Below the pieces are notes generated by a model. That model ran no database searches and was not told where the DNA came from. It saw only the letters and a list, made by a program, of their open reading frames with translations. Positions 33,331-45,000 of a stretch of DNA of 64,000 bases are shown here, piece after piece. Position numbers and translations under genes: made by a program. The stretch spans positions 682,001-746,000 of the forward strand of contig JAGFBZ010000571.1 in the NCBI GenBank assembly GCA_018398805.1, read 5' to 3'. Source of the DNA: Hirundichthys speculiger. Taxonomy: Eukaryota; Chordata; Actinopteri; Beloniformes; Exocoetidae. How positions within the stretch are numbered: position 1 is the stretch's first letter; the number at the start of each line of letters is the position of its first letter.

Positions 33331-35879
33331 AATGAATCGTGAATGAATAAAAAGTCTGATTAGTCTTAAGAGAACGATCCGGTTGCCAGGCAGTGCTGCT
33401 TTTTCATAAATAATATAAGGAACCTCTAAACTTAAGAGTGTAATCTGCTTTTGATGCATGGTAATCACAGTTGAGACAAAGCAACATTCTCCTTCTCTTG
33501 GCCTCAGAAAGATCATCTCTGGAGAATGCAGTATTCATGCCCCAGTCTCTCTCTCTCAATTAGCCCCCACAGTGCAATTCATTGGCTTTGCCTGTAACAG
33601 TCCCTTAACAATACTTACCCGGCCCAGTCATTACTCAGTTCTACAAGATCGGGACTGCCATCTGCATATTTGTGAGGCATAATGCACAGTCTGATCAAGA
33701 TTATCCAAATCCCGAGGCTCCTGGTGGAGAATAAAACACAGAAATTTCTAAATTCCACAAACCTCAGAGAAAATGATTTCAAGCCACCTACATATTTGTT
33801 TTTCCATTGGCTCTTATCAAGTTGAGCACAAATGCTGGCCACAGAACACATACAATCTCTGTTTGGACTGCCAAGCAGCAGCAACAAGCTGGAAACGAAA
33901 ATCCTCACAATGTCTCACTATCTTTTTATTTTGCTTTGTGATTTCCTGGCTATTCTGATACAAAAATGGCTTTACTAACTACATAGGTTCATTTTGAGCT
34001 AGATGTACTTTATTTTTCAGCTTACACAAGTCAGAGTTGTTTTACTGGTAGACAAAGGTATTTTGGCCATGACTCTTTTTTCCCCTCTGCTCCTCTCCTG
34101 TATATTCTATTCTCTTCTTTTATTCACCTCCTTTTTGTGTTTTGACAATTATTATGGGTCTTTGTCAGACACACCAGGAAGCCAACTCACTGATGTTCAT
34201 TTGCCTAATCAAAGCCATGCTGGGTAAATGAGCAATTTCAATTACTCTGAAGGCTTGCCAACAGTCTCTGCCTCTGCTTTTTACATTAGCTTTCTTTTCT
34301 TCTGGCTGGTTGTACGTGTGCTGTTTCTTTGGAATGATGGAGGGAAGAAAAAAATGAACAGAGGAGGAATAAAATTAAGGTCACATGCTGAGGATGAGAC
34401 AGCATATATCCAGACAGCATATAGGAATCAAATTACCGAGAACATCTTTCTGCATCTATATTTTTATTAGTCTTAAATTAGGAAAATTACCCACTTTATT
34501 GAGTTTCATTTAATTAAATATCTGGACTGTATCACCGAGCAGGAAGATGTTTGGATCTCTTAGTGGGTGTGTGTTGCTGGAAAGACTCTGAAAGTGTTGC
34601 TATCAAGAGGTGTATGAAGACAAATCTTAGCTGCTCTGCTCAAGCAGCTTCATCTCCCAGTCACTGCTCTCAGGGAAGCTATCGGGACATTCACTAGGTG
34701 GCAGTCTAGTTACATAAAAATCTGCTGGCTGACATATGTCTGCATGCATAGATCAAGGTAAGAGAGATGAGCGGATAATATGGATTAATAAGATTTGGCT
34801 GTTTTTCAGTTATATCAGAGTATATAATTAAAAGTTGCATAAAAAAAATGAAAATTCAACAGAATATGCTTGCGACTATAGTAATCACTTCCTCCTCTTT
34901 CATACATTGCAGTGCTTGTTGATGCAGTTGTAACGGCTGGAGACCGGGCAGCAGTGAGTTGGGGGCGGGGGTGGGGGGTGAGTGAGTCTCTCTTTTTTTT
35001 AACTTTAAGGATCTGTAAGTAGTCCAAACCATGTTCTTTCCTCTGAAGTCTAGCCACCTGAAACTGCTGTTCCTACACTTCACTGAAGCAATTATAAAGA
35101 AGGACATTGGCAGATCAATAAAATCCCCTTTAGATGAGAGAGCTATACTGGCATTTTGATCAATACCGGATCAATTCTACTGTTTTACCCCAAAGCTTGG
35201 CCAAATAAAAGTGGGACTTCTTGTTGAGAAGTAGCATTTGCCAATAACGGTAACAATGTCTTTGTTGACGGCAGCCCAGATGTGTTCTCTGGCTACAGTA
35301 TATTGTCTCTGCTGCTCAGGACACACCTGCTGGTCTCGCTGTCTGTCTGTTTGCCCCGTCTCCACACTTTTAAATGTCAAATAGTGACAGGTGCTTGAGT
35401 GCAATTTGAGCTGGCAACTCACATGAAAGCTCTTAGTATATTCTAAAGAGGAGCTGAAAGTCTTCATTAAAGACACTCTGCATGGTTACATCTGACAAAA
35501 CTAAGTGCTGTGTGTAATTGAGATGGTTGCAGATTGATTGATGGGGAAGCTGTTCGTTCTTCTTCCAAAATTCCATATAATTGTACCGTTTATCGTCACT
35601 GTATTTATCATGGATTGCTAAAGATGGATCGAAGTGATCTTAATGTAATCAAGATCAACAAGGGAAGGAGCAATACTTTTAATTACGAAAATGAATAAGA
35701 TGCGTACACTAGCTTGAAAGAAAACTTATAAATTCTGGTGAGGCTGTCTGTTTCCTGAATGAGGTTTGGTTACTACGAGACATTCGTACCAGATAAAAAA
35801 AAAATTATGTGGACATAGAAAGGTCATATCATGCATATTTTATCTACTGAAGCCTCATGTTCTGATTTTGAGCTGATTT
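33331..35879. other. Non-coding stretch, no recognised element
   Basis: Unique sequence. It contains a G-rich run at 34960-34978 (three long G tracts, with quadruplex potential on the plus strand). Open frames up to 99 codons carry no recognisable domain. Confidence 0.45.
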
Positions 35880-36480
35880 CTATCTATTATTTTTTTCTCT
35901 TTCCATTATGCTTTGACCCTCTGGTCAAGTTATCCTTCCTGCTCTTAAAAGAGTTAACATAACAAGTGCCAATAATGATTTCATACACTTGAAACACAAA
36001 CTCTGCTCTGATCACTCCACAGTCACACAAGCTTTGCCCATTCTCCAGCATACCATCCAAGCGCAGCACTGCATGGCAATATTTGTGGAGTCAAGCACAC
36101 TCATCCTTTCCTATGCTCTGGAGCAGGTCCGTGTGCTTCTGCAGCCTCCACAGCTGCACAATAATATATTTTCATCAGTTTAAATCTGGAAATAACACAT
36201 CTGAGTCGTTTGATATTGTGGACAAGAGTCTCTTTCGCCACATCCACTCGATGCATCCAAAAATGAGCTGCAAATTTATGGAACAACTTGGCTGCAAAAG
36301 CAGACTGAAAAATAAATATGTCAAATGTATTGGCATTGTGCATAAATAATGGATATTCTAATACATCAGCGTGTTGTATTGTATTGCAAAAGAGCCATAT
36401 GAAATATACATAATCTAATTAGACAATGTTCTCGGACGTGGCACAGCCTGTTTTTGATCAATATGTAATAAGATCTAGTA
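35880..36480. other. Candidate conserved non-coding block 2
   Basis: Repeat-free and high-complexity, with tctaattagacaatg (36413-36427) and balanced base composition. Short frames on both strands (up to 88 codons) are probably chance. Confidence 0.3.
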
Positions 36481-39400
36481 TCAATTAGTAATGGTTGGGG
36501 GTGGAGATTGAGCAATAGGAACCATTGCAACTCTAAAGGTAGGTAATACTGCTGTGAAATCACTGCAGCACCAGAATAAAAGAGAAAGAAAAGAAATCGC
36601 ACAATAAAGATTTAAAAACCATTTAGAAAGCACATTATAGAAATTTTTAGACTTACGACATCTTTATGTGTGTGGCTCAGCTATAACCACTCTGTTGATC
36701 AAAGAAATTATATCTGGAAGGATTTTGTATTTGCATTTCCTGTGCTTCAGAGGTTTTCCATATGTAAGAACTTTATATAGAATACAGAAAAAAAAAATCA
36801 TAAAAATCCCTCGGAGTGTGTGAATAGAACATGAAACACAATGTAAAGCATTTTGTTGAATCTAGATGAGACTGAAAAAGTGTTATATAAGTGCAAATTA
36901 TTCACCATTTAAGAAAAAAAATCCCTTAACTGAGGATGCTGGATGAATTCATGACTTTTATATGAGGGGAAATTCTAATAATTCTAATTTTAATATTAGA
37001 AACAGCAAGGAGACTATATTTAGAAAAATATCAAACATGTCACAGGCTGATAAAATGATCAACTTGTCATACAGAATGAGTGTATTATGAAGTGCTGTTA
37101 TATGGGTCATACAGTCCACATATTGAAGTAACTACTCTACCTTTTCACTCAAAGAGGGGCATTAATCTTGAGTTATATGCACATATATCAATCCATTCGT
37201 AACCACAATTCGGTGCGTCTCAAGGATCTCAGGGACAGATTGTGATCCAGCCTGTGCTGGTGCTGGTGGTTAACCTATCTCTAACATGAGGGCAACGCGC
37301 CTCCCTGCTTGGGTCTGTGTACAGGAGTGTGTTAAGGGAAGTCACTGACGCAAAGACAGAGCATGCACTTGAATGATTGAGGTTACCTGGGTGACCTCAT
37401 AAAGCAAAACCCCTGGCAGTCTCCCAAGGTGAACGCTGAATTATGCCATCATTAAAGGACAGGCCTAGTTGCCAAGGTTAGTATGTAAAGTATAATCATC
37501 TTCCTCCCTCTTCTTCCAGTGAGTCATTAGTCCCCCTCACGGGCCAATAGAGATTATACCTTGAACTTGCTTGACAATTGCTATCTGCCTGCTGGGAATG
37601 GTTCTGCTATGGGCCATTTAGATAACCTCCCACTACTGGCAGCTGTCTGGGCCTGCAGTTCTGCTGGTGCAGTGTTTGTGCTTGCAAGAGTCTGAGTGTA
37701 CAAATGTGTGTCTTCTGGCCAACACTGGACACACGGAAGAAGTTGTTTAATTATTGCTTAATGCATGTATATATATATATATATATAAACACACACACAG
37801 TGTATAAACACTGGAAGAGACCCGCTGACATCTTGTTAGAATTAGGATAATTTGTTGGAAAATGTTAACCCAAAGTGTTTACACAAAGTAAAAAAAAAAA
37901 ACATCTCAATAATATTTTAAGTGCAACAACATCATCACATAAATATGTAGTTAATGTGACTGTTCTTAAAGAGCCTGTTCAAAAAAATGGTAAAGAAAAT
38001 ACCTACTGCAATCAAGCATGGACACTTTCTGGTACGTAATCATATTAGTATGCACACCGGAGAGCCAAGTCTAATCAAACCCTGGAGAGCACAAGGGTTT
38101 TATTTTTCAGAGGAAATCATGAGCTGCAAAAAAATTAACCTGACCATTCATTATCGTAATTAGCCTTTTGTTTACCTGACACTGACCACTCAAAAAACAA
38201 GTGCCATTCAGAGCCCATTTACATTTTTGGTTTTAATTATTAAATGTTGGTTATTAAATGTCGCCTAGTCATTCTTATTTTGAATATTTAAAGGTATTAC
38301 TATGAAACGAGCCGCAATGTTCTAGAATGTTGGCACAATAATTTGAACAGACTGTTTATGTTTGTATAAAGTAATAGACATTGCTTAACCACTTTCCATT
38401 TTCTCAAGCCAATTGCCTCTAAATGCTGGTATCGGACGCTGAGAGAGGGTATTAATTTCAAAATTGGCAGTGACTCACAACACACTTCAATCTACGAGGG
38501 CTTTTGGTCAGATGTACAGCTGCTAAAGAGTAACACATTCTGACTCAAATGATCTTTTTGAGATACTTGTTCGCTGCCATCCAATTAAGCCAGAATCATT
38601 TTCGTTTCTTTTTGTAAACAGTTTTATGACAACAGAGAGCTTGTGCATCAGGTAACCATGCAGTTGTAGGTTTATAGCATCAGAGTCTTTGACAGCACAT
38701 CCCAATCCCCTTAAGAGAATAAAGACAACCTCGTGTTCTGAGGATGATCAAGATAACTGTGTTTTTCAAGGAAGTGACATAGAAACAAAGAGAAAAACAA
38801 GGAAAGTTGTGCCACATCATAGAACACGAAGCTAAATAATCTTGAAGAAAACTTTTTATTGGGATCTTTTCTAGTGTCATTTGAAAAATACTGTCTTTGA
38901 TGGTTTTTTTTTTCTTTTTTTTATTAAAATGGATTAAAGGCAGCAGATATGTCCTGTTTGTAAAAGCTGGCATGCCAGGGTTCTAAAAGGCTTTGATGGA
39001 CCCCATGTTCTATGTATCACACAGTAATAGACCTGCTGTTGGTAAAAACTAAAAAATAACCATCAAAATGCCATAGATAGTGAGAATGGTAAAATTACTA
39101 ATACTGATGTTAAAAACAACACATTAAAGTTAAATTTTCACCATTGAAAATCATTTATTTTAGCAGCAAAATATAATTTAATGGGGGCGAGCTTTTAAAA
39201 AAAAGAAATTTAATGTGAAGTAAATGTAATTTAAGAATGATGTTGAAAGTCGAGTTTTGATGTTTATTCAAGTGTGATATTCAACCAGTAATTGGATAAT
39301 AACTGGACATTCCAGGCTGCTGGTGTTCGACTGCCAACAAATTTGAAGTGTCAGAGGTGGTGGGATTATTGTCTTTTTTATGGTAGTCCAAGAAATAAGG

Positions 39401-40405
39401 GCTTCCTTATCATAAGTGTTAGTTTTTGAAGGTAAGTCACAGTTATAAATTTGGCAATTTCATAAATGTATTGCTGGCTAGCCTTCTTGGCAGAAGGTTT
39501 ATGACTCTCTCTGGTATCAGTTCAAAAGAAGAAAAAAAACAAAAAATGAAATACAGTTTTGATGTTTTCAAATGTCTATTTCATACTTTATAGAACTGGC
39601 AGATTGCTTCTGATTTTTGTATAAGAATGTTTCCAATAATACATCTTGTGTTAATGGCTTGGACAAAAATCAGGACACTAATATGAGGCAATCATGGCAA
39701 TCAAGCACCTTCAGTGTCTCTTAATGAAACCTCTACACTTCTTCTGCTTTTGTCCTTGAGCATACTGCTGGAATTTTCTTAAGTTTGGTCAATACCATCT
39801 CCCAACTCTGCAAGGTTAAGCACTTTCTTTAATTAATAAAGTCTGAATAAGTTCAGGATTACATTTTCTGGGTATTTATGGCTGCGTCATCTTTTACCAT
39901 ACTGTTGGAGAAGCAATGGCTTAAAAATGAGTCAGAGCTCTCTGAAAATCAGTACCATGCTTTATGTCAAAATGTTTTAAAATAATCTCATTTCAATGTG
40001 CCATCCACAGATTCTCTATTTAAATATGTTTTCTAGTGGCATGGAATGATTTCCCTCAAAAAAAAACCAAAAAAAACTCTTTCGATTATATCCCTTCAGT
40101 GTGAGTCGGGATCAGATATTTATCATTGCAGCCCTGTTTGAAGATCCAGTGACATACAAAAGGAACATAAAAACATCCTTGTGAGGGTTGGAGTGGACAT
40201 TGCGCTCTGTGGATATATGACCAACTCTCACTACAGATGTTTGCTGACATCCTTTCAGAGGGGGCATAGCAACCTGTGTTCTACAGAGAAGCAGAAAAAA
40301 CATGTTTTACAGTCTATGCCCACAGATTTGTAAACCGTTAGCACATACAATTTCCCCAGAGAACAAGGAAGTGAACAAGAAAGAGTCAGAACTAAACACA
40401 GAGAG
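36481..40405. other. Non-coding stretch with a small TA/CA microsatellite
   Basis: Mostly unique DNA. A (TA)n(CA)n tract lies at about 37768-37799. The interval 37200-37560 is less AT-rich and repeat-free, but no splice-bounded coding frame could be supported. No domain was found in any open frame. Confidence 0.45.
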
Positions 40406-40765
40406 GCAACGTTCAGTTTTTATGCTCCTCACATGTGGAACAAACTCCCAGAAAACTGCAGGTCTGCTGAAACTCTTAGCAGTTTTAAATCAAGGTTAAA
40501 AACTTTTCTATTTGCCCCCTTTTAGCAAAACAACTGAAAATTTACTTTTATTTCTTGCATTTTATCTGCACTCTTCATATTTAATTCATTTTTTAAATTC
40601 AAAATTATTTCATTTTTTTATTTTATTTTGTTTTAGTTCATTTCTTTTATTTCCTTCCTGTTTTTAATGTACTCTTTAATGGTTTAATGCTTCGAATGTT
40701 TTATGTAAAGCACCTTGAATTGTCTTGTAAACGAAATGTGCTACACAAATTAACTTGCCTTGGCT
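40406..40765 (+). mobile_element. LINE 3' end (L2/CR1-like)
   Basis: The plus-strand frame 40406-40525 reads FSFYAPHMWNKLPENCRSAE and then LSSFKSRLKTFLFAPF before a stop. This 'WN.LP...R....FK..LKT.LF' motif is the extreme C-terminus of reverse-transcriptase proteins of fish LINEs of the L2/CR1 type. About 235 bp of AT-rich 3' untranslated region follows. It ends in aagcaccttgaattgtcttg, ctacacaaattaa and a short ccttg-type tail (to about 40765). Everything upstream of the last 40 codons is absent, so this is a heavily 5'-truncated copy. Confidence 0.8.
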
Positions 40766-42055
40766 TGCGCTCCCTATGAGGTATTGTCAGGAGAAAGATG
40801 GGAGACACCAGACCCAACAATGCAGATGACTTGCAGGCTGCTATCAAAGCAACCTGGGCTTCCATTATGCCTGAGCAGTGCCACAGGCCGATCGCTTCCC
40901 TGCCACACCGCATTGATGCAGTAATTCATACAAAAGGAGGCCCAACCAAGTATTGAGTGCATAGAAATGATCATACTTTTCAGAAGCCTGACATTTCTGT
41001 TTAAAATATCCTTTTTTTTTTTAATTGATCTTATGTAATATTCAAATTCTGAGACACTGAATTTTGGGTTTTCATTATCTGTGAGCCACAATCATCAAAC
41101 ATTTTAGAAAAAAAATGCTTGAAATACTTCATTCTGTGTGTAATAAATCTATATAGTATATGGGTTTCACTTTCTCTACACGATACTCTAATATTCTGTG
41201 ATGTATGTATCTCTTGCAGCATCATATATCGTTTTTCAGTGTATAGATTCTAGCTTGGTGGTTGTTTCTTGTTGGAAGGTAAATATTTATTGGTAACATA
41301 CAGATAGTAGAAGGCTGATAGCAGTCTTCTACCATCCGTATATGATAGCAGGAACTGTATAATATTAGGATCTCCCAGCACTTCAGTTTACAGTGTAAAA
41401 ACTCAGGACAATGGAAAACAAGATAACGAATGACAACTGGGAAATAAGAGGCAGATTAAACTTTATCAATCAAACTTAAAAACTATAAAATAGCATTAGC
41501 ATGGACAACATGCTCATTTAAATGCCATGGGATGCATGACAATATTTTTAATGCAGACATAAAATGGCAGTGCCAATTTTTAGAAATGATGATTATTATT
41601 ATTTTTTCCCCCATAGTTCAGGTGTTTTTCTGAATCTCCCAGAATTTACTCATTCAACAAGTTCCAGTGCGCAAAGATAGATGACTGATAACAGCTGGTT
41701 GGAGATTTTCTGTAGAAGAAAACAGAGCTTCTCTTCTCTCCTGCTCAGCGGCTTAATCGCAAGAGCTAAAAAGAATAGATCTGTTGAAAAGGTTACTGCA
41801 CTGAAGGCCAAAAGGGGGAAGAAGAGAGAAGGACATGTCAGTCAATCCACTGCTCATATCCAAACACAAACAAAGATGTGCTGAAGTATCAAGCCTGTTG
41901 TTGCTGCAGCCTTGAATGAATGAATGCTTCAGTGTATGTCATGGTGAGCCTAATAAAGATGCAAAATAAGCAATATCACCACCTCTGAGTATAAACAAAA
42001 GGTTTTCACACAGAGATGAATATGTAGGGATATAAGGCCAAGCTAGAAGGCAGGA
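40766..42055. other. Non-coding stretch, no recognised element
   Basis: Unique AT-rich sequence between two LINE fragments. No coding or repeat signature recognised. Confidence 0.5.
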
Positions 42056-43115
42056 ACTTATTTTCTCTGAGCACACAATGCTACTTTATTGGTGGAAAAG
42101 GATCACATTGGAAGTTGAGAGATACCAGCTTGATAGAGTAACGATCACCTCAGTGCAAAGCATGGATTACATTATATTGGCAGAGTTCAATGCTCATATG
42201 GGATATGAAGGGAACAACCGGTCCAGTCAAGCAGTAGTCAAGTTTGTCTATAAAAACATGTTTATGCATGGGGGTCATCATCAATGAATTTCTTACCAGG
42301 AGACTCTAGGTTGGAGGATTGATTTTGTGAATGAAAAATCTCCAGTAATATGTCTTGGGCTCTTGGGTGATGAGAGAGCTGAGAAGCTGCCTGGTGTCTG
42401 GTGGTGAGTATGATCAGCTGGTAGGGAGAATGTCAAACATGCTTGTTGCACCCAAGCGTCTGGTGAGAGTGTGCTGGGAATGTTTGGCAGAGGCCCCAGT
42501 CAAAGAAATCTTCATCTCCTACATACAACAAAGCTTTTCTGAAGCTTCTGGAAGCAGAAGCCAGGGAGTTAAAGGGAAACTTGCACATCACTGGGAAATA
42601 GCTTCATTTTTGCAATAACAATAGAGGAGTTGGCCCAACCACTCTTAATATGTTTTGTGAACTTGGAGAAAGCTTATGATCATATTCCTTATGAAAACTA
42701 CTTTTCTTTTTGTAAGTTTGAGGGATCAGGTTCTTTCTATAATCGGGCAACATTCCCCTTCTGTTCCTGCAACTGGTGCGAGAGCTTTAATTGGATTGCT
42801 GACAATAAGTCATCCACAAGATGTTGAAATCTGTCAGGGATTCCCTTTATCACAGATTCTGTTCACAGACTGGAGCTTGAAATTTTTTAGTTTTCTCAGC
42901 TTAGGGTTGACTGTCTTTTTCTTTTTCTTATTTCTTTTTTTTTTTGTAGGTGATGTAGTCCCATTAGAATCCATGAACGAAGACCACTCTGCAGCACTGG
43001 CAGATTAATACTTATTGTAACACAGCCGGGATGAAAATTGGCATCTCTAAGCCTCGGGCCACAGTCCTCTCTCAGAAAAGGGAGAACTGCCCATTAATGT
43101 TCTTCATTAGATATC
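42056..43115 (+). mobile_element. RTE-type LINE with endonuclease and RT remnants, internally deleted
   Basis: In order on plus: ILAEFNAHMGYEG (the endonuclease 'GDFNAH' motif, with Gly-Asp changed to Ala-Glu), then ETLGWRIDFV (endonuclease C-terminal region), then PKRLVRVCWECLAEAPVKE of the linker domain. Next come CFVNLEKAYDHIP (reverse-transcriptase motif A region, about 42655-42690) and CQGFPLSQILF (motif B region). Later come a decayed catalytic region (DVVPLESMNED) and GMKIGISKPRATVLSQKR (about 43030-43083). The linker meets motif A after only about 130 bp, where several hundred are expected, so the central part is deleted. Several frameshifts and stops make it inactive. It belongs to the same group as the fragments at 1283-2040 and 50745-51329. 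Confidence 0.85.
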
Positions 43116-44229
43116 ACCTGGAAAACGGTTTCCAAAAAACAACATCTTTTATGTGAATTAATGGTTCATCTAAAGATTGATTTATTTATTTTTTCCATCT
43201 ACTATTCTATATTATTTGCACAACTCAGTGGTTAAAAATTACATATTCATTTTACATGAAAGCAATATATATGAATCACATATAAGTAATTGCATTAAAC
43301 AACACACACCTCATGATCATCAAGTGGAGCCTTATTACCAATTATGTGTGGAGATTTTATATATTTTTCATAAACAGAAAGAGCAGTTGAACACACTGCC
43401 AGAATACACTTAACTTTCCCACAATTAACAAACCTGTGCAACTCTTTTTTTTTTCTTTCAGTTCCAACACATTTGTTAAAGCTGAATTCATGCCAGATTA
43501 AGGGATAACGATAGGAAATTTTACATGTTGCTTTTTTTCTGTGAGGCTTCTGGTGCATCCAAACATCAATGGCAATGTTTGTTTACTTCCTGTTGTGCTG
43601 CCTTGAGAAAATAGATTTCATTGTTTTTTTAAGAAAGAAAGCCAAATAACAGAATAGTTTAACTTAAATGAATTAAAATGTCTATTTAAATCTTCAATAA
43701 ACTGAAATAATGATAGAGTACTTTCAAAAAAATATACAAATACATGGATTTTTGTTTCTGTACTAGTATAGGTATGTTCACTGAAACTTTCCTTCCGTCA
43801 ACATATTTGTCGGTTCTTTCTTTCTGGGCCAGTGTGTTGGAGAGTTCAAGTATTGACCGCAAAAGGTATCGAGTTTGATGTTTTTAAGTTGACTGACTGA
43901 CTGACTGGCATTATTTTATTAATGATTTAGCATTGAACTTTGCATTGTGCTGACACCAGAGATGGGGTAGCTAAGCTGTGAATTAAGCTGCAAATCCCCT
44001 CAATTCCCCCTGGCCAGCAGTCTGCTCATCACCATTACTTATTCACCAGAAATAAAAAAAAAAAAGCGACTTCCAGGGTGGTAGCGGCCTTCAACATACA
44101 CTATATCCTCCAAGTCCTACCTACTTGTTATAATCCTGCATAATGGAAAAGTGGAATGTCACCTTGTGTGAGAGGCAGCTGATATCTCTTTGTGACAAAA
44201 AAAAAAAAGAAAAAGAAAAAAAAAGTCAT
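43116..44229. other. Non-coding stretch, no recognised element
   Basis: AT-rich unique sequence with A-rich tracts near 44050 and 44200-44225. No coding signature found. Confidence 0.5.
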
Positions 44230-45000
44230 TTAGCACAAGTGCAGATCACATTTAATTAGATGAGGGGATTTAAATTGCCATGCATCAAACACTGCGGATG
44301 ACCACAAAGGAAAGAACTTGGGCCACGGGCCAGATTCCATGAGCTCTTCCATAACCCATCAAAATCCCCTGAGCTATGAGGGGTCAATAAGTCAGAACAC
44401 AGCCGCCTTAATTAACAATGACCATAGCTGGGAGGTTCTGAGAATTTCAATCCATGGCACCTTCACTCCACTGAAATATGGAGGAAATTTATAGAGTAAT
44501 GTCTTCACTTACAAAATTGCCACTATTGTTTTCTGCAGAGAAAGCCTGAGTTTTTAATATCTGTTCACGAATATGCCATTAGATGTCCTCCAGCGTGGAC
44601 AAGATGAGAAGATTATACCACCGTAACTCATTACATATATAAGATAGATATCTTTGTACGGTGTCACAGATGAAATTAGTTGGATTTTTCTTGTTCACTA
44701 ACGATCCCCATCTACGGGGGTCATTTTTTGATACATGTTAACCTGTCAGAAATAGGTGAATATTTTCCCCATTTAGCTGCCACCTATTGTTGAGGAGTAA
44801 TTTCACTTTCATTACGCTTCCCAGGAGATATCAATAATAGCCACACAGCTGTCAGAATCCATTAAGACACATCTACATAAGGACGGGAGCAAATAGGTAT
44901 ATCAGCTTTCCGGGGCCTGTTGTGCGAAATGGATTTGAATGACACCAAGATGAACCACCTTTTGAATCTATTGTGAGATGGGAACTGCCACATTAGCTCA
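44230..45000. other. Candidate conserved non-coding block 3
   Basis: About 770 bp without repeats or low complexity. It has homeodomain-type cores (tttaattagatgagg at 44251-44265, cttaattaacaatgacc at 44407-44423) and a SOX-type aacaatg within the second. No frame is convincingly coding. Among the unannotated stretches this one looks most like a conserved regulatory block. Confidence 0.33.

Noticed and set aside
34960..34983. G-rich tract as a regulatory quadruplex
   Set aside because: Three long G runs make folding possible, but there is no gene or origin nearby to give it a role.
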